NCBI RefSeq assembly: GCF_019649055.1
Contig: NW_026570228.1
Location: 1,984,001-2,048,000, forward strand
DNA length: 64,000 bases
Direction of reading: 5' to 3'
DNA from: Paramacrobiotus metropolitanus
Taxonomy: Eukaryota > Tardigrada > Eutardigrada > Parachela > Macrobiotidae
Positions 10,820 through 22,457 of this stretch are shown one piece after another. A model generated the notes under the pieces. It worked only from the letters and a program-made list of their open reading frames with translations, did no database searches and was not told the origin of the DNA. Made by a program: the position numbers and the translations under genes. Numbering within the stretch: position 1 is the stretch's first letter; every line of letters starts with the position of its first letter.

Positions 10820-13800
10820 ATGGGTAAAGCTCCAATGAAACCGAAGGCGACGAACCGCGATCGTGCGAGCAGGACGAAACTGCTGGAAAAGGCAAAGGCA
10901 GCCAGCAAAGCGGGGAAGGGAAAGGATTCTGAGAAACCATCAACGAGCCTGCACAAAGTCACTAAGAAGCGGGGGACCACTGGTACGCACACGAAAAAAG
11001 CTTCGAAGCGCAAGTATATTGCTGAATCCGATGAGGACGACATTGAAGCTGATCCTAGCTATCCGGACGCAGAGGACAATGAAGACTTCAAGAAATCCAA
11101 GCAAGAATTGTATCAGTTCAACAGAAAGGTAAAATTGCCGTTTGTGTTTGTGTGCGTGTGGTTGTGTGTGTGTTTGTGAGCCATATGGTTTGTTTGCAGC
11201 CGTTTGAGACCTTCGAGGTCTTCCTCAGTGATCTTGTCATGGCGAAACCTTTCCGTTTCGTCAATAAAAAGGCGCGGGAATACCACAGGTACAAATCCCG
11301 TCTAACTGCTGAGTTTGAGTCGGCCAAGGTTATCGCATTTGGAGCTTCCGTCGTGGATGTAGAGCCAGTAGATCCCAAAGCCTACGAAAAAGCTCGCAAG
11401 CGCCTATCAAACCGAGAAACTGTTCCCTTCCTAGAAGGCGTAAAGCTTCGCCCTTTAAACCGTATGGTTGGACTCCAGATACTTCGTTCTTTGGACGTTA
11501 AAAGAAAGAAAATGGAGCGGAACTTAGAAGACGGAAAAAAAAGAAAGGGTCCGATGATTATTCGCGTAAGTTGCGCCCGTGTATCAGTTTAAAGCTAGAG
11601 TTTCACTTTGTAGATTCTTAGAAGTGGTAAATGACTAAATTACGACATTTTTGCCACCCCGTAGACGGTTAATGAGTAGAACAGTTGTACATAAAGCCAT
11701 TGCACGGCTGCACAACTGCAGTAGATTCGCGTAAGTTTCGCGTATCGGTATCACGTATCGGTTAAAAGCAATTTTGTCGATTCTTAGCCGAGGTACGGTT
11801 ATAAAACCGTGGAATGGTTAAAATGCGACATTTTTGCCAACCGTGGCACGGTCATAGAGCACTGTACACCTTGGTGCAAGTTTGCGTAACTGCACGGTTA
11901 ATGAGTACAACAGTTGTACATAAACATAAAGCCATTACACGACTATACAACTACAGTAGATTCGCGTAAGTTTCGCGTATCGGTATCGCGTACTGGTTTA
12001 AAAGCAAGTTTGTCGATTCTTAGCCGTGGTACGGTTATAAAATCGTGGAATGGTTAAAATGTGACATTTTTGCCAACCGTGGCACGGTTATAGAGCACTG
12101 TATACCTGGAAGTTATCAGGAAATAATTGATAAACTTTGTTGCTAGGTCAACGTCATCGACTCGCCGCTGACAAACAATTTGGATCGCTATGGCTACCAG
12201 ATAGCCGACCCTGAGTTAAATTTCGACCAGTTCCCCGCTACAGCAGTTGATTACGTCTTTACTGCAATCTATATGGTCATCGCGAAAAGTGACAACAAGG
12301 AAGAGGAAGACGAGATTACTGAGGATATGGTTATGCTTCATCTCGCAAACACGTATTTCAAAATTCGGCGCAGTACGATACGTAACGAGAAGTCGCCTGC
12401 GACTATTGACAAAATTTTGACTGGAAACTTCGTGAGAATGATGACTGATGTTACTTGGAACTGCTTTATTAAGACCATCTTCGAGCTCCGCAATTCCGAA
12501 CACTTGAAAATTGTTGTGAATTTCTTGGCACTGTTTGAGAAGCGCTCCCATAACCTAGAACAGAAAAAGAAGAAATCACGTCGCCAAGACTTAGCTGAAA
12601 GTTTGGCCACGGAAACAGTTTGGCCGATTCCATATGAAGCTTTCCAGTGCCTAAACTCCTTACCTGTCCAACTTCAGTTAAGAATAATGAAAAAGTTGAC
12701 GTCCTACCGGAATGCTCTACAACACTTCGGTTTTTTCCTTGGCGTATATAAAAGCGCCGCCGCGTCAGTCGTGCCAAAAGTAAGGCAAACATTGCACTTC
12801 ACTCACGTTGTACAATTTTCTGTTAAGAACCAGTTTTTTATTGTTCCGATCATTTGCCAGCAAACAAGTTAGAGCGATATGTACGGTGTCATAGTGGCCG
12901 ATTAACGGTAACCGTGTTACGGTATACAGCATTTTCAACCCGGCGCACGGTCATTTGTGAATTCATTTATGCTTAAACTTTTTCAGAAAAATACCATCTG
13001 ACGCGGAAAGAACATCATGATGGATTTAGTATTCACCTTCTAATTCCCTGGATTCGAGGGGAAATACCGCGCTTATTAAACCGTAAGTTGTGATGAGTAA
13101 ATTCTAAATCCTGTGATGAGTAATTAATTGGGACATTACTCGTAGTCAAGTTCCGTCCCGCACTTCTGCGACGTAATATCGACGAACGTCCGAACCCCCA
13201 ATGCGAAATGGATCTCGAACCTGGTGACGACGATCCTGATGTGTCGACAATTTGTTTTGAATGGAGTGCTCGCTACGCAGATAAGGTTTTCTTAGAGGAC
13301 CTTTCGCGCAAGCCTGAAAATCCATGCGCATCGATGGGCGAGACCCTGCCGACTGTTGTTCGTCATATTGACAAACTACTTTGTTCTGGCGATGTGGGAA
13401 GAATTGGTGAAGAGCTAAAGCAAGCCGGATGTGTGGTTTTGGACGAAGTCCAGAGTGCCTCTAGAAGTCTGTCCTTGATGGCCACACATGATACACCGGT
13501 TTCCGATATTTACGAGTGGAACAAAATCATTAACAAGGCGTCTCCTTTCGATTCCGTAAGTTCCAAGAAAGCTTGAGTGTTGTAATCCATTGCTGTATGT
13601 GTGCTTGGTTTCAGGAATTCAACAATTTGCTTTCTGCTGATTTCCTATCCGTGCGGGTTGAAGTAAGTTTGGCACTAGTCAAAGCCATATTTGCATATGG
13701 TGTACGTAATCTTAATTGGTTAAATCAGATTTACGTAGATGGGTATGAGTGGTCGTTATGGCGCTTGCCTTTCCTCGGGGTTTAAACTTGCAGTGCCTAA

Positions 13801-16800
13801 TGGTTACCGTGCCACGGTTAGTTGATCTCTCCGCTTGTTCTAACTTAGTTAATATATTTTTCAGTCATATATTAAAGTCACTGATTCGACGAAGCAGCAG
13901 AAGATCACGGACCAAGTCCGGGCGAAATTAGGCGATATTTACCAGCATTTCGGAGAGCATACGTACCCAACCAGTTTCGTCCAATTCGACGGCGGATATG
14001 AGCTATACTTCGATCAGGACAACTTGCTGCAGCCAACTACAGCCTACCTTGATTCCCCCTGGGCGATACCCGAGCTCCACATTACGCGTGAACATGCTGA
14101 GAAGTTTCGGGAAGAGGGTTCCATGGGGAATATGGTACCGTTTGTGAGCCTCGTGTGTATACTTGCGCGGAAGTGGTATCCCAAGCTGGGCGGATGCGAT
14201 GCCATGCTTAAACTTATGTGCAACATCGACGCCAACCTATTTATGAAAGGTGATCGTGGCATCCAACTCCTGGTTGTTGGCTTGCATGTTGTAACCTTTG
14301 CAAGAATTCGAAGCATTGAAGGAAACCAGCGTTATTATTACTGGGATACCATGAACAAACCTCCACCTGAAGAACTTTATAGAATTTTTGCAGCATTGAC
14401 AGGCCTGCCTAAAAAAAGTTGTCTTAAAATCACCCAGTTTTATGTGCAACAGCAGAAGGAGAACGAGTGCCTTCCCCTTGCCAGTGCACTTATGCTTGAA
14501 TTTGCGGCAGAAAAGAATGTCCGTACGGTTAATTTCGTCTTAGAAACCGTTCCGGAAGAGCTGTTATTAGCTTATAGAACGAAAAAGCGTCCCCAATTTT
14601 TGTACGGTCCGGACAATACTAAGCCAGTGACAGATTTGGAAAAAGAACATACCGTACAATTGCCCGCAGTTTTCGCAAAGGTACGTTGCAGTGACGCTTA
14701 AAGTCACTAATCTCGCTTACGGTGTCTGTGTAACTAGTTGGACTCTCGCTACTGGTCTTATGAAATTCCAAAAGACTTCCGGGCAGTTATGCTCATGGGC
14801 AAGGCCTGGCACCTGGGAATGTGCCGATTCCCCCAAGCAAGATTCCCGATGTTTGCGTATTTCGTTGAGAACAAGCTTTTGATGTTTAAGGTTAGTGTGA
14901 AACTTATTTTAATCAACTTCAAAGCTGCACATTGAACTGAAGCATATTTGCCGTAACGCGGTTATACTGTGCACCGGCTTAGCCGTTAGGCTTAATCGTA
15001 CCTAGATTACTTTTCGCGGCAACACTTGAGTTGTAAGTTTGGTATTGCAGGACTCTCTCAGTAACGCCCGGTACGTCGGAAGGGCTCGCGACGCAGAAAA
15101 AATTGCCTTGGCAGGTCACACTATCGACCGGGAGTTCCAGTTTATGCTTAGACATTCGCGGAACGGGCCAGGGCGTGCTGTGTTGTCTCACCAGGGGAGT
15201 GTCTTTACCCAACGAAGAGGACATTCATCTCTCGCACCATCCGAAAGAACATCTGGCCAAAAGCGCAAACGGCAGCGGATTCGCGGAACTGGCATCACTG
15301 ATGGAGATGTGGGTGCTACTCAAGCTGATCCACGAGAATTGGACACTGTTATTGAAGCAGACGAGTGCGAATCAAGCTGCTTGGCTGCTACAATGGCAGA
15401 AGGCACCGTCATCAGTGATGTGAGTGCTGAAACTCGGACTTCGCATGGGGAAGGCTCGTCTCCAGCGCGTTCCCAAAGGGCAACTTCGCCGGCACCTGCC
15501 CGCTTCATCGGTATATTTAGTTCTGCTTTCGATATGGCACCAGCTTCCTGCCTCAATGATGTCAACCCGTTCGGGCAGCAGACCAGCAGAACTGGCGGCG
15601 ATGGATACATCGATGATCGAGCACCCGATTTTGCGCAGTGGAACTTACCGCCTGTTGCCCATGAAGTCATATTGGGCTCGGAAGGAGCTGTAATTCAGCC
15701 CGTGATGCCGTCCCTGCCAGCTGCAGAAGCATCTACCCCTAATCCTGAGGGTCCGACTGAGCCTTCCCCATGGAGCTCGCGTCGTGGAAGTCCTGATAGT
15801 CAAGATTCCGAAAGTTGTGATGAGACTAGTGGATCTGATGCAGATGTTAAGTATGTTTCGAATGGTTTTGTAAGTAATAAATGCCTTACCAGAGCACCAT
15901 TTGTTAACCCGTGACACGGCTGTAATTTACCTCATCTACGCCTAGACATTTAATTAGTGTGCTGCGTGTAGGACTCTGTTTTTGATGATGGTAGCCATGA
16001 TGAAGAAGATAGGGCTGGCGTTACATGTGATGCGGTAAGTATTACAGTGAACTCATTAACACCGTGAAACGGTAGTATGATGCCTTTGGTTGCAGGATAT
16101 TGCACCTCATGGCCACCGGCAATCCGAGACTGAGTCACCCACACTCGATTTACCGCTTATTGTCCGTGAATCGATGAATTTAGCAAATGATGTGCAAGCG
16201 ATTGAGCACCAGGAGGTAAGGAGGAGATGCGGATCGGATAACGATGTGCGCGCTACTGAAACGGTTGCAGCTACCGGGGCTACGAGCGAAAGTGTTGATG
16301 TAAGTAATCAATGCCGTTCCAGAGCACCACTTTTTTACCGTGACACGGCTGTAAGTTACTTCATCCTAGTGTGCTGCGAGTACACCAGCCCGACAAAGGC
16401 GGGAAACAACTACCCCTATTCCTGGCGGTCCGAGTGAGCCTTCAGCATCGCGCTCCCGTCGAGACAGTCCCCTGCCTCCGACTCCAGTACCGCCGAGATC
16501 GGAGTTACCGGTTTACCCATCAGACGCGGCCGACGATAAATCAGGTGGATCGGCTGAGACAGCTACGACTTCGACCGACAATGTAAGTAATCAAGCGCGC
16601 CCCTCTTTTACCGTGACACGGCTGTAAGGTACTTCATCCTTCGCCTTGACATTTAAATAGTGTGCAGCTACCCCTATTTCTGGCGGTCGAGGTTGCTCAC
16701 AGCCTCCGCCTCCAGTACGTGCTGTGAGTCAAGATTCCGAAAGTAGTGAAGAGGCTAGCGGATCTGATGCAGACGGTGATGAGGCTACGACCTATGGTTA

Positions 16801-17162
16801 TGTAAGTAATACATGCCATGCCAGAGCACCATTTAATAACCCGTGACACGGCTGTAATTTACCTCATCTACGCCTAGACATTTAATTAATGTGCTGCGTG
16901 TAGAGGCATTTGTGATCACAATACCATTTATTTTAACATCGACAACGGTTAGATCAAAAACTTGGATGCTCAAACGAAAGTTGCGTGGAGTGGAATTCGC
17001 CGAGAACTGACCCAGGCAAAGCAGCAGAGTAACCAGCTGAACAAGAAAGTCGGGGAGCTTGAAAAGGAGGTCAAGAGCCTGAAAACGGGAAATGCCAACT
17101 TGCACACTGAGTTTGAAAAACTTAATAAACGATTCAACGATTTCGAGCGCTCTTCCAATTAG
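10820..17162 (+). CDS. Copy 2: large nuclear-like protein with a diverged Ulp1/C48-type protease core
   Basis: Proposed exons: 10820-11128, 11200-11565, 12147-12779, 12987-13082, 13146-13555, 13615-13662, 13865-14680, 14738-14890, 15051-15869, 15972-16034, 16096-16299, 16370-16582, 16661-16801, 16953-17162; about 1,490 residues. The start is a real ATG. The N-terminus is Lys-rich, then acidic. Exon 7 holds the C48-like core: His codon 14285-14287 (GLHVV), Asp 14345-14347 (YYYWD), Gln-Gln-Gln 14447-14455, Cys 14468-14470 (NEC). His to Asp is 20 residues and Asp to Cys 41, close to Ulp1 spacing, and the Gln-before-Cys layout matches. In known C48 enzymes this fold cleaves SUMO-type conjugates; the substrate here is unknown. 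Exons 9-13 are Ser/Pro/Asp-rich and repetitive. Exon 14 is a short coiled coil (Lys/Glu heptads). The exon 3 to exon 4 join is out of phase with the simplest sites, so one boundary is wrong or the copy carries a lesion. Confidence 0.65.
11566..12146 (+). repeat. Intron 2 of copy 2: tandem ~234-bp duplication that copies the splice donor region
   Basis: Two long direct repeats begin near 11720 and 11954. Each contains GTAGATTCGCGTAAGTTTCG, GTCGATTCTTAGCC and the palindromes GCCGAGGTACGGT/GCCGTGGTACGGT and ACCGTGGCACGGT, and ends at ATAGAGCACTGTA. A weaker partial copy precedes them. The TTCGCGTAAGTT core equals the real donor of exon 2 (ATTCGC then GTAAGTTGCG at 11566), so decoy donors are repeated inside the intron. 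Confidence 0.75.
15730..16902 (+). repeat. Duplicated exon-intron modules in the 3' part of copy 2
   Basis: Introns after exons 9, 11, 12 and 13 are homologous. Each starts GTAAGTAAT, most contain CCAGAGCACCA, and all contain CCGTGACACGGCTGTAA and then TTAC or TACT-TCATC and a CTAG or ATAG-type acceptor. The exons on either side repeat too: the C-terminus of exon 9 and exon 13 share SQDSES and SGSDAD, and exons 9 and 12 share the GP-SEPS block and an Arg-Arg-X-Ser-Pro motif. The simplest reading is serial duplication of an exon plus its downstream intron. Confidence 0.75.
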
Positions 17163-17497
17163 TAAGTGTAAAAAGCAGCTGTTGTTGTGCAAGAATGATC
17201 GGATTCAGATGATTTTGTGATGATTGAGAAATCACGTACATATTTTGTTTGAACTTCTACGATCAGAGTTGGTTAGTGCTACAGCTTGTCTAGCTTTTTG
17301 CGTACATATTGTTGTTGCCTTTAGTCAAAAAGTGACTTGTCTGATAGTTAAGAAAGATTGTTGTGAACGTAGTATGCATTCGTGTTTTTTACATGTAAGT
17401 AGTGTACTACTATACAAATCGTGGCTGTGCATCGCTGCAACTGGTTTTATAGCACCTATTGAGCCATTTTAACTTCTCACAAAGTGCTCTTGGCATA
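17163..17497. other. Spacer after copy 2
   Basis: Mostly T-rich, presumably 3' untranslated sequence of copy 2. No clear AATAAA directly after the stop and no further gene seen. Confidence 0.4.
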
Positions 17498-17561
17498 CAG
17501 TACTGTAACACTACAACTTACAACTTCGTCTTGTAGACTAAGTTGTAGTGTTACAGTACTG
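17498..17561. repeat. Perfect 23-bp inverted repeat (hairpin)
   Basis: CAGTACTGTAACACTACAAC plus three bases (17498-17520) is matched exactly by its reverse complement at 17539-17561 with an 18-base loop. It sits four bases outside the left end of the 8.4-kb fold-back structure. Confidence 0.9.
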
Positions 17562-17564
17562 ACG

Positions 17565-18490
17565 AGATCATCACGACTGATCGAATCCTGCTAGAGGGTT
17601 GGGATGCGTGTTATTCACGCAATTCGGTTCATTTAACGCACTTAGCGTCTTGTTCAGTGACGGCGTTCACACATCCACTCTAACATGAAATCCATTGGAA
17701 GTGTCGCTGTTCAGAGTTTAAGAGTAAGCATGAATACGCAAATAAGGCGAAAACTTCCGTTTTGTTCTTCGACAGCTGATAGGGTATGTGATAGAAACAA
17801 TATTGAAAAATTCTTTGATTGTAAATTTTTAGTTTGTTGTTGTCAGGCATATTTTCAGATTAGTTGATGCTCACGTGCGTTTTAACTTTGATGCTGTAAT
17901 GGTGAGAACCTAATGCTTGCAGCGGCAATATATTTGCTAATCTACAGCTCCGCAGTCAAAATTTTACTATTTCTAGGAATGAAACCTTTAATAAGTAACG
18001 CAATAAAAATGCAAAATAAGAAACAAACGAATGAAAACCTACTATTCTTACATTTATTTTCAAGGAGTGTGCATTAACTCTGTGCTATAAAACAAACTTC
18101 GTGCAATGCAATCGCAAGTACGCTAAGTAAACGCACAGTAACCATATACTAACACTTTTACCTTTTGGTCTTTTTTTCTTAATAAATTAAATAAACATTG
18201 CATCCGCACAAACTACAGCGCCAAAAACTACAGTAGAAAAGCCGTTTGAAAACTCAGCTGTAAATCACAGCCTTCACACAAATAAATTTTTGACGAAGCT
18301 TACATAAGCACTCAGGTTAAGACTTTGATTAGAACTAACATCAGCACTCGGGTTAAGACTCTGATCAAAACTAACATCAGTACTCGGCTTTACATTCAGC
18401 TGAGCACTAGCAGTAGCACTCTGGTTAAGACATTTGAAACTGAGAACCACACAATCATGACAGTTGCAATTAACCACCGTTGCGTTTGAC
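17565..18490 (+). repeat. Left arm of the fold-back structure
   Basis: Inverted partner of 25074-25960. The inner third (about 18300-18440) is made of degenerate ~30-36-bp units around AGCACTCGGGTTAAGACTCT. Small indels and substitutions separate the arms, so the duplication is old enough to have drifted or was never perfect. Confidence 0.8.
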
Positions 18491-19188
18491 ACCGGAAAGT
18501 TCAGGGCTATAAACAGAATCTATTTTTTTCTAAATTCTACCGAACTATCAATTAGGAAAAAGATTCCAACAAAAATATTCCAGTTCAGCGTTTTCAAGTT
18601 CAAAAGACAGAATTGTTTTCGTCAGTGTCGAGGTCTTGAACCCACTCCACTAGGGCCTCGGTCAAGGTAGCGAAATCACCTTAACAGACAGTTTCAACTG
18701 TTATCAATAATTTGGTTATGCATTGTTTTAGTTACACAGAGAGCTTCAAATTTTCGAGTTATGTCTTTCTTTTTGTTTGAGGATTTCGGTTTAATTGCTG
18801 AAATGTAGATATTGGATTAGGTTCAAAGGAAACTGCAAAAAAACTTCAACATTCATTGTGCATTTGCCTTCAATATTCGGCCCAGTTGCATAACAGCTAG
18901 ACTTATGAGAGTACATTGTAGCGATTGAAGGCTGTGCTTGCTAGTTTCTACAGGAGTCTTAGGCCGAGTTCACGCATACACCTATCTAGCTTAATTGCTT
19001 AGCGGGATTTGAGTTCAACCGGGGACAACCACCTAATTGCATTAGATCCCAAAATCGCGTTCACGCAGCACACCTATGCTAACGTTAATTACCTAGCTCT
19101 TAATTGGTAGATAGCAATGTGCGGCATGAACAGTGCTTTGCTATCCAAAGGTACCTTTTCCTCTACTCCGTAGACACAGTGGTTAAGG

Positions 19189-19218
19189 CAAATAGGAACC
19201 ACTTGAGGTTCCTATTTG
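19189..19218. repeat. 12-bp hairpin, 6-base loop
   Basis: CAAATAGGAACC (19189-19200) and GGTTCCTATTTG (19207-19218) are exact reverse complements. Confidence 0.85.
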
Positions 19219-20400
19219 TCCGGATATACATGCATTTCTGATTGAAATGCATTAACAATTCACATTATGAAATTCGCAATGATTATGACATTGTGACGAC
19301 CTGGAAAGTGTTTTGATTCAGGATACGACTTCTTACGATTAATTACCATTTCAGACATCAACTACTTTAACATTCACAATGTTTCACTGTTAGATTAACA
19401 TTTTAAACGACAACGTGCGCTTGCTGCAGAAGCAAACCTGTGGCTGCAGCAGTTGCACGGTATCGTTTTAATTGTTAAAATAAACACAAACAAAATGTGT
19501 AAACTTTTACCTAACTGGAAGAGGATTTTATTATACGCAAAAAATACCGTCAGTACTGATAAATATTAAATCTGTGGTTGCACTTTGCATTTAATAAACT
19601 ATCGATTATGACCAACGCTGAGCGATGACGACAGCTGAAAATTAAATAAAAGTTATATGCTGTAATAGTAATTTATATTGAACCATTACCGGATGCTTTG
19701 AAAAATTACCGTGATGTGCGGTTGATGTCTGTCAGTATTACTGTAAATTGCAGTAACTGTTATGCAATATTGAAATGTATAATTAATGTACCATGTATTG
19801 TAGGTTGCAATGTACAATAACAATGCAATGTACAATTAATGTACAATGTATTGTACGATAATAACAATATCTATATCTGTATAATAGTTATGTACCTATA
19901 AACACTGTGCTGCAGACGGAGCACCGGGGCAACCGCCCGTTGTATCGGCAACTGGCAACCGCCCACGGTAGCAGCAGGCAGCGATATACGCATCCGCCCG
20001 CTGTGACGGTAGCCAGTAGTCGCCGGGGCGGTTGAGCGCTGCATTATGGTGAGCCGATATTAGGCGCATGGCATGCCGAGCATTTAATGAACCAACTGGA
20101 TAGACGAGTACTGTAATAAATACTAATATTAAATGTGAGCCTGCAAAACTGATTTTGACTTTTGCTCACTATTGAAGCACTGAACTGAAAATACATTAAT
20201 TGTAATAATTAACTGCAAGCCTGGTGGCCAACAATAGTAGAAAAAAAACTGAAATACTGAAGTAGCGTAAGGGAGGAATATTATTTATATGCAGTCACAA
20301 GTATGTGAAGCATACAGAACTGTTAAATTGTTGAATTTACACATATTAATCGACCGAAGCGTAGCGGAGGTCCTCTATGTTCAGCGTTTATGAAAAAAGT

Positions 20401-22440
20401 GGTGTCCGTCGGTCACCGCCACCTAATGCACATATGCGCGGGTTCACTATCAAACGCACATATCCGCGCTGGCCGTATATACTCAAGCCACAAGCAAACT
20501 ATGGTTTCCGTCGGTCACCGCCACCTAATGCACATATGCGCGGGTTCACTATCAAACGCACATATGCGCGCTGGCCGTATATACTCAAGCCGCAAGCAAA
20601 CTATGGTGTCCGTCGGTCACCGCCACCTAATGCACATATGCGCGGGTTCACTATCAAACGCACATATGCGCGCTGGCCGTATATACTCAAGCCGCAAGCA
20701 AACTATGGTGTCCGTCGGTCACCGCCACCTAATGCACATATGCGCGGGTTCACTATCAAACGCACATATGCGCGCTGGCCGTATATACTCAAGCCGCAAG
20801 CAAACTATGGTGTCCGTCGGTCACCGCCACCTAATGCACATATGCGCGGGTTCACTATCAAACGCACATATGCGCGCTGGCCGTATATACTCAAGCCGCA
20901 AGCAAACTATGGTGTCCGTCGGTCACCGCCACCTAATGCACATATGCGCGGGTTCACTATCAAACGCACATATGCGCGCTGGCCGTATATACTCAAGCCG
21001 CAAGCAAACTATGGTGTCCGTCGGTCACCGCCACCTAATGCACATATGCGCGGGTTCACTATCAAACGCACATATGCGCGCTGGCCGTATATACTCAAGC
21101 CGCAAGCAAACTATGGTGTCCGTCGGTCACCGCCACCTAATGCACATATGCGCGGGTTCACTATCAAACGCACATATGCGCGCTGGCCGTATATACTCAA
21201 GCCGCAAGCAAACTATGGTTTCCGTCGGTCACCGCCACCTAATGCACATATGCGCGGGTTCACTATCAAACGCACATATGCGCGCTGGCCGTATATACTC
21301 AAGCCGCAAGCAAACTATGGTGTCCGTCGGTCACCGCCACCTAATGCACATATGCGCGGGTTCACTATCAAACGCACATATGCGCGCTGGCCGTATATAC
21401 TCAAGCCGCAAGCAAACTATGGTGTCCGTCGGTCACCGCCACCTAATGCACATATGCGCGGGTTCACTATCAAACGCACATATGCGCGCTGGCCGTATAT
21501 ACTCAAGCCGCAAGCAAACTATGGTGTCCGTCGGTCACCGCCACCTAATGCACATATGCGCGGGTTCACTATCAAACGCACATATGCGCGCTGGCCGTAT
21601 ATACTCAAGCCGCAAGCAAACTATGGTGTCCGTCGGTCACCGCCACCTAATGCACATATGCGCGGGTTCACTATCAAACGCACATATGCGCGCTGGCCGT
21701 ATATACTCAAGCCGCAAGCAAACTATGGTGTCCGTCGGTCACCGCCACCTAATGCACATATGCGCGGGTTCACTATCAAACGCACATATGCGCGCTGGCC
21801 GTATATACTCAAGCCGCAAGCAAACTATGGTGTCCGTCGGTTACCGCCACCTAATACACATATGCGCGGGTTCACTATCAAACGCACATATGCGCGCTGG
21901 CCGTATATACTCAAGCCGCAAGCAAACTATGGTGTCCGTCGGTTACCGCCACCTAATGCACATATGCGCGGGTTCACTATCAAACGCACATATGCGCGCT
22001 GGCCGTATATACTCAAGCCGCAAGCAAACTATGGTGTCCGTCGGTCACCGCCACCTAATGCACATATGCGCGGGTTCACTATCAAACGCACATATGCGCG
22101 CTGGCCGTATATACTCAAGCCGCAAGCAAACTATGGTGTCCGTCGGTCACCGCCACCTAATGCACATATGCGCGGGTTCACTATCAAACGCACATATGCG
22201 CGCTGGCCGTATATACTCAAGCCGCAAGCAAACTATGGTGTCCGTCGGTCACCGCCACCTAATGCACATATGCGCGGGTTCACTATCAAACGCACATATG
22301 CGCGCTGGCCGTATATACTCAAGACGCAAGCAAACTATGGTGTCCGTCGGTCACCGCCACCTAATGCACATATGCGCGGGTTCACTATCAAACGCACATA
22401 TGCGCGCTGGCCGTATATACTCAAGCCGCAAGCAAACTAT
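20401..22440. repeat. 102-bp satellite, exactly 20 tandem units
   Basis: The unit starts GTGTCCGTCGGTCACCGCC and recurs every 102 bp from 20401 to 22440 (2,040 bp). A 21st unit degenerates from about 22457. Units are almost identical; a few single changes mark individual units (TCACCG to TTACCG at about 21841 and 21943, CCGCAA to ACGCAA at about 22323, GTGTCC to GTTTCC in units 2 and 9). Each unit holds two CACATATGCGCG words 41 bp apart, giving a sub-repeat. Because 102 is divisible by three and the unit lacks stops in two forward frames, open frames of 732 and 745 codons span the array. I treat these as by-products. Confidence 0.95.
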
Positions 22441-22457
22441 GGTGTCCGTCGGTCACC

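Larger units (their letters stand above)
4338..16852. repeat. Dispersed 13-bp palindrome, ACCGTGNCACGGT-like, in introns and flanks
   Basis: At least nineteen near-matches lie at 4338, 5337, 6122, 7030, 7056, 7388, 7415, 7808, 11787, 11840, 12023, 12076, 12911, 13806, 14950, 15909, 16061, 16337, 16610 and 16841 (start positions, 12-13 bp each). The best is ACCGTGCCACGGT at 13,806. Typical variants change the centre base or one base of one arm. Nearly all lie in introns of the two protease-like copies or in the spacer between them, none clearly in an exon. Many are followed by TTA or TGTAA. I saw no comparable cluster from 17.2 to 64 kb. Confidence 0.75.

Noticed and set aside
20401-22440. CRISPR-like regular repeat array
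   Set aside because: The units are contiguous with no unique spacers, and the context is eukaryotic.
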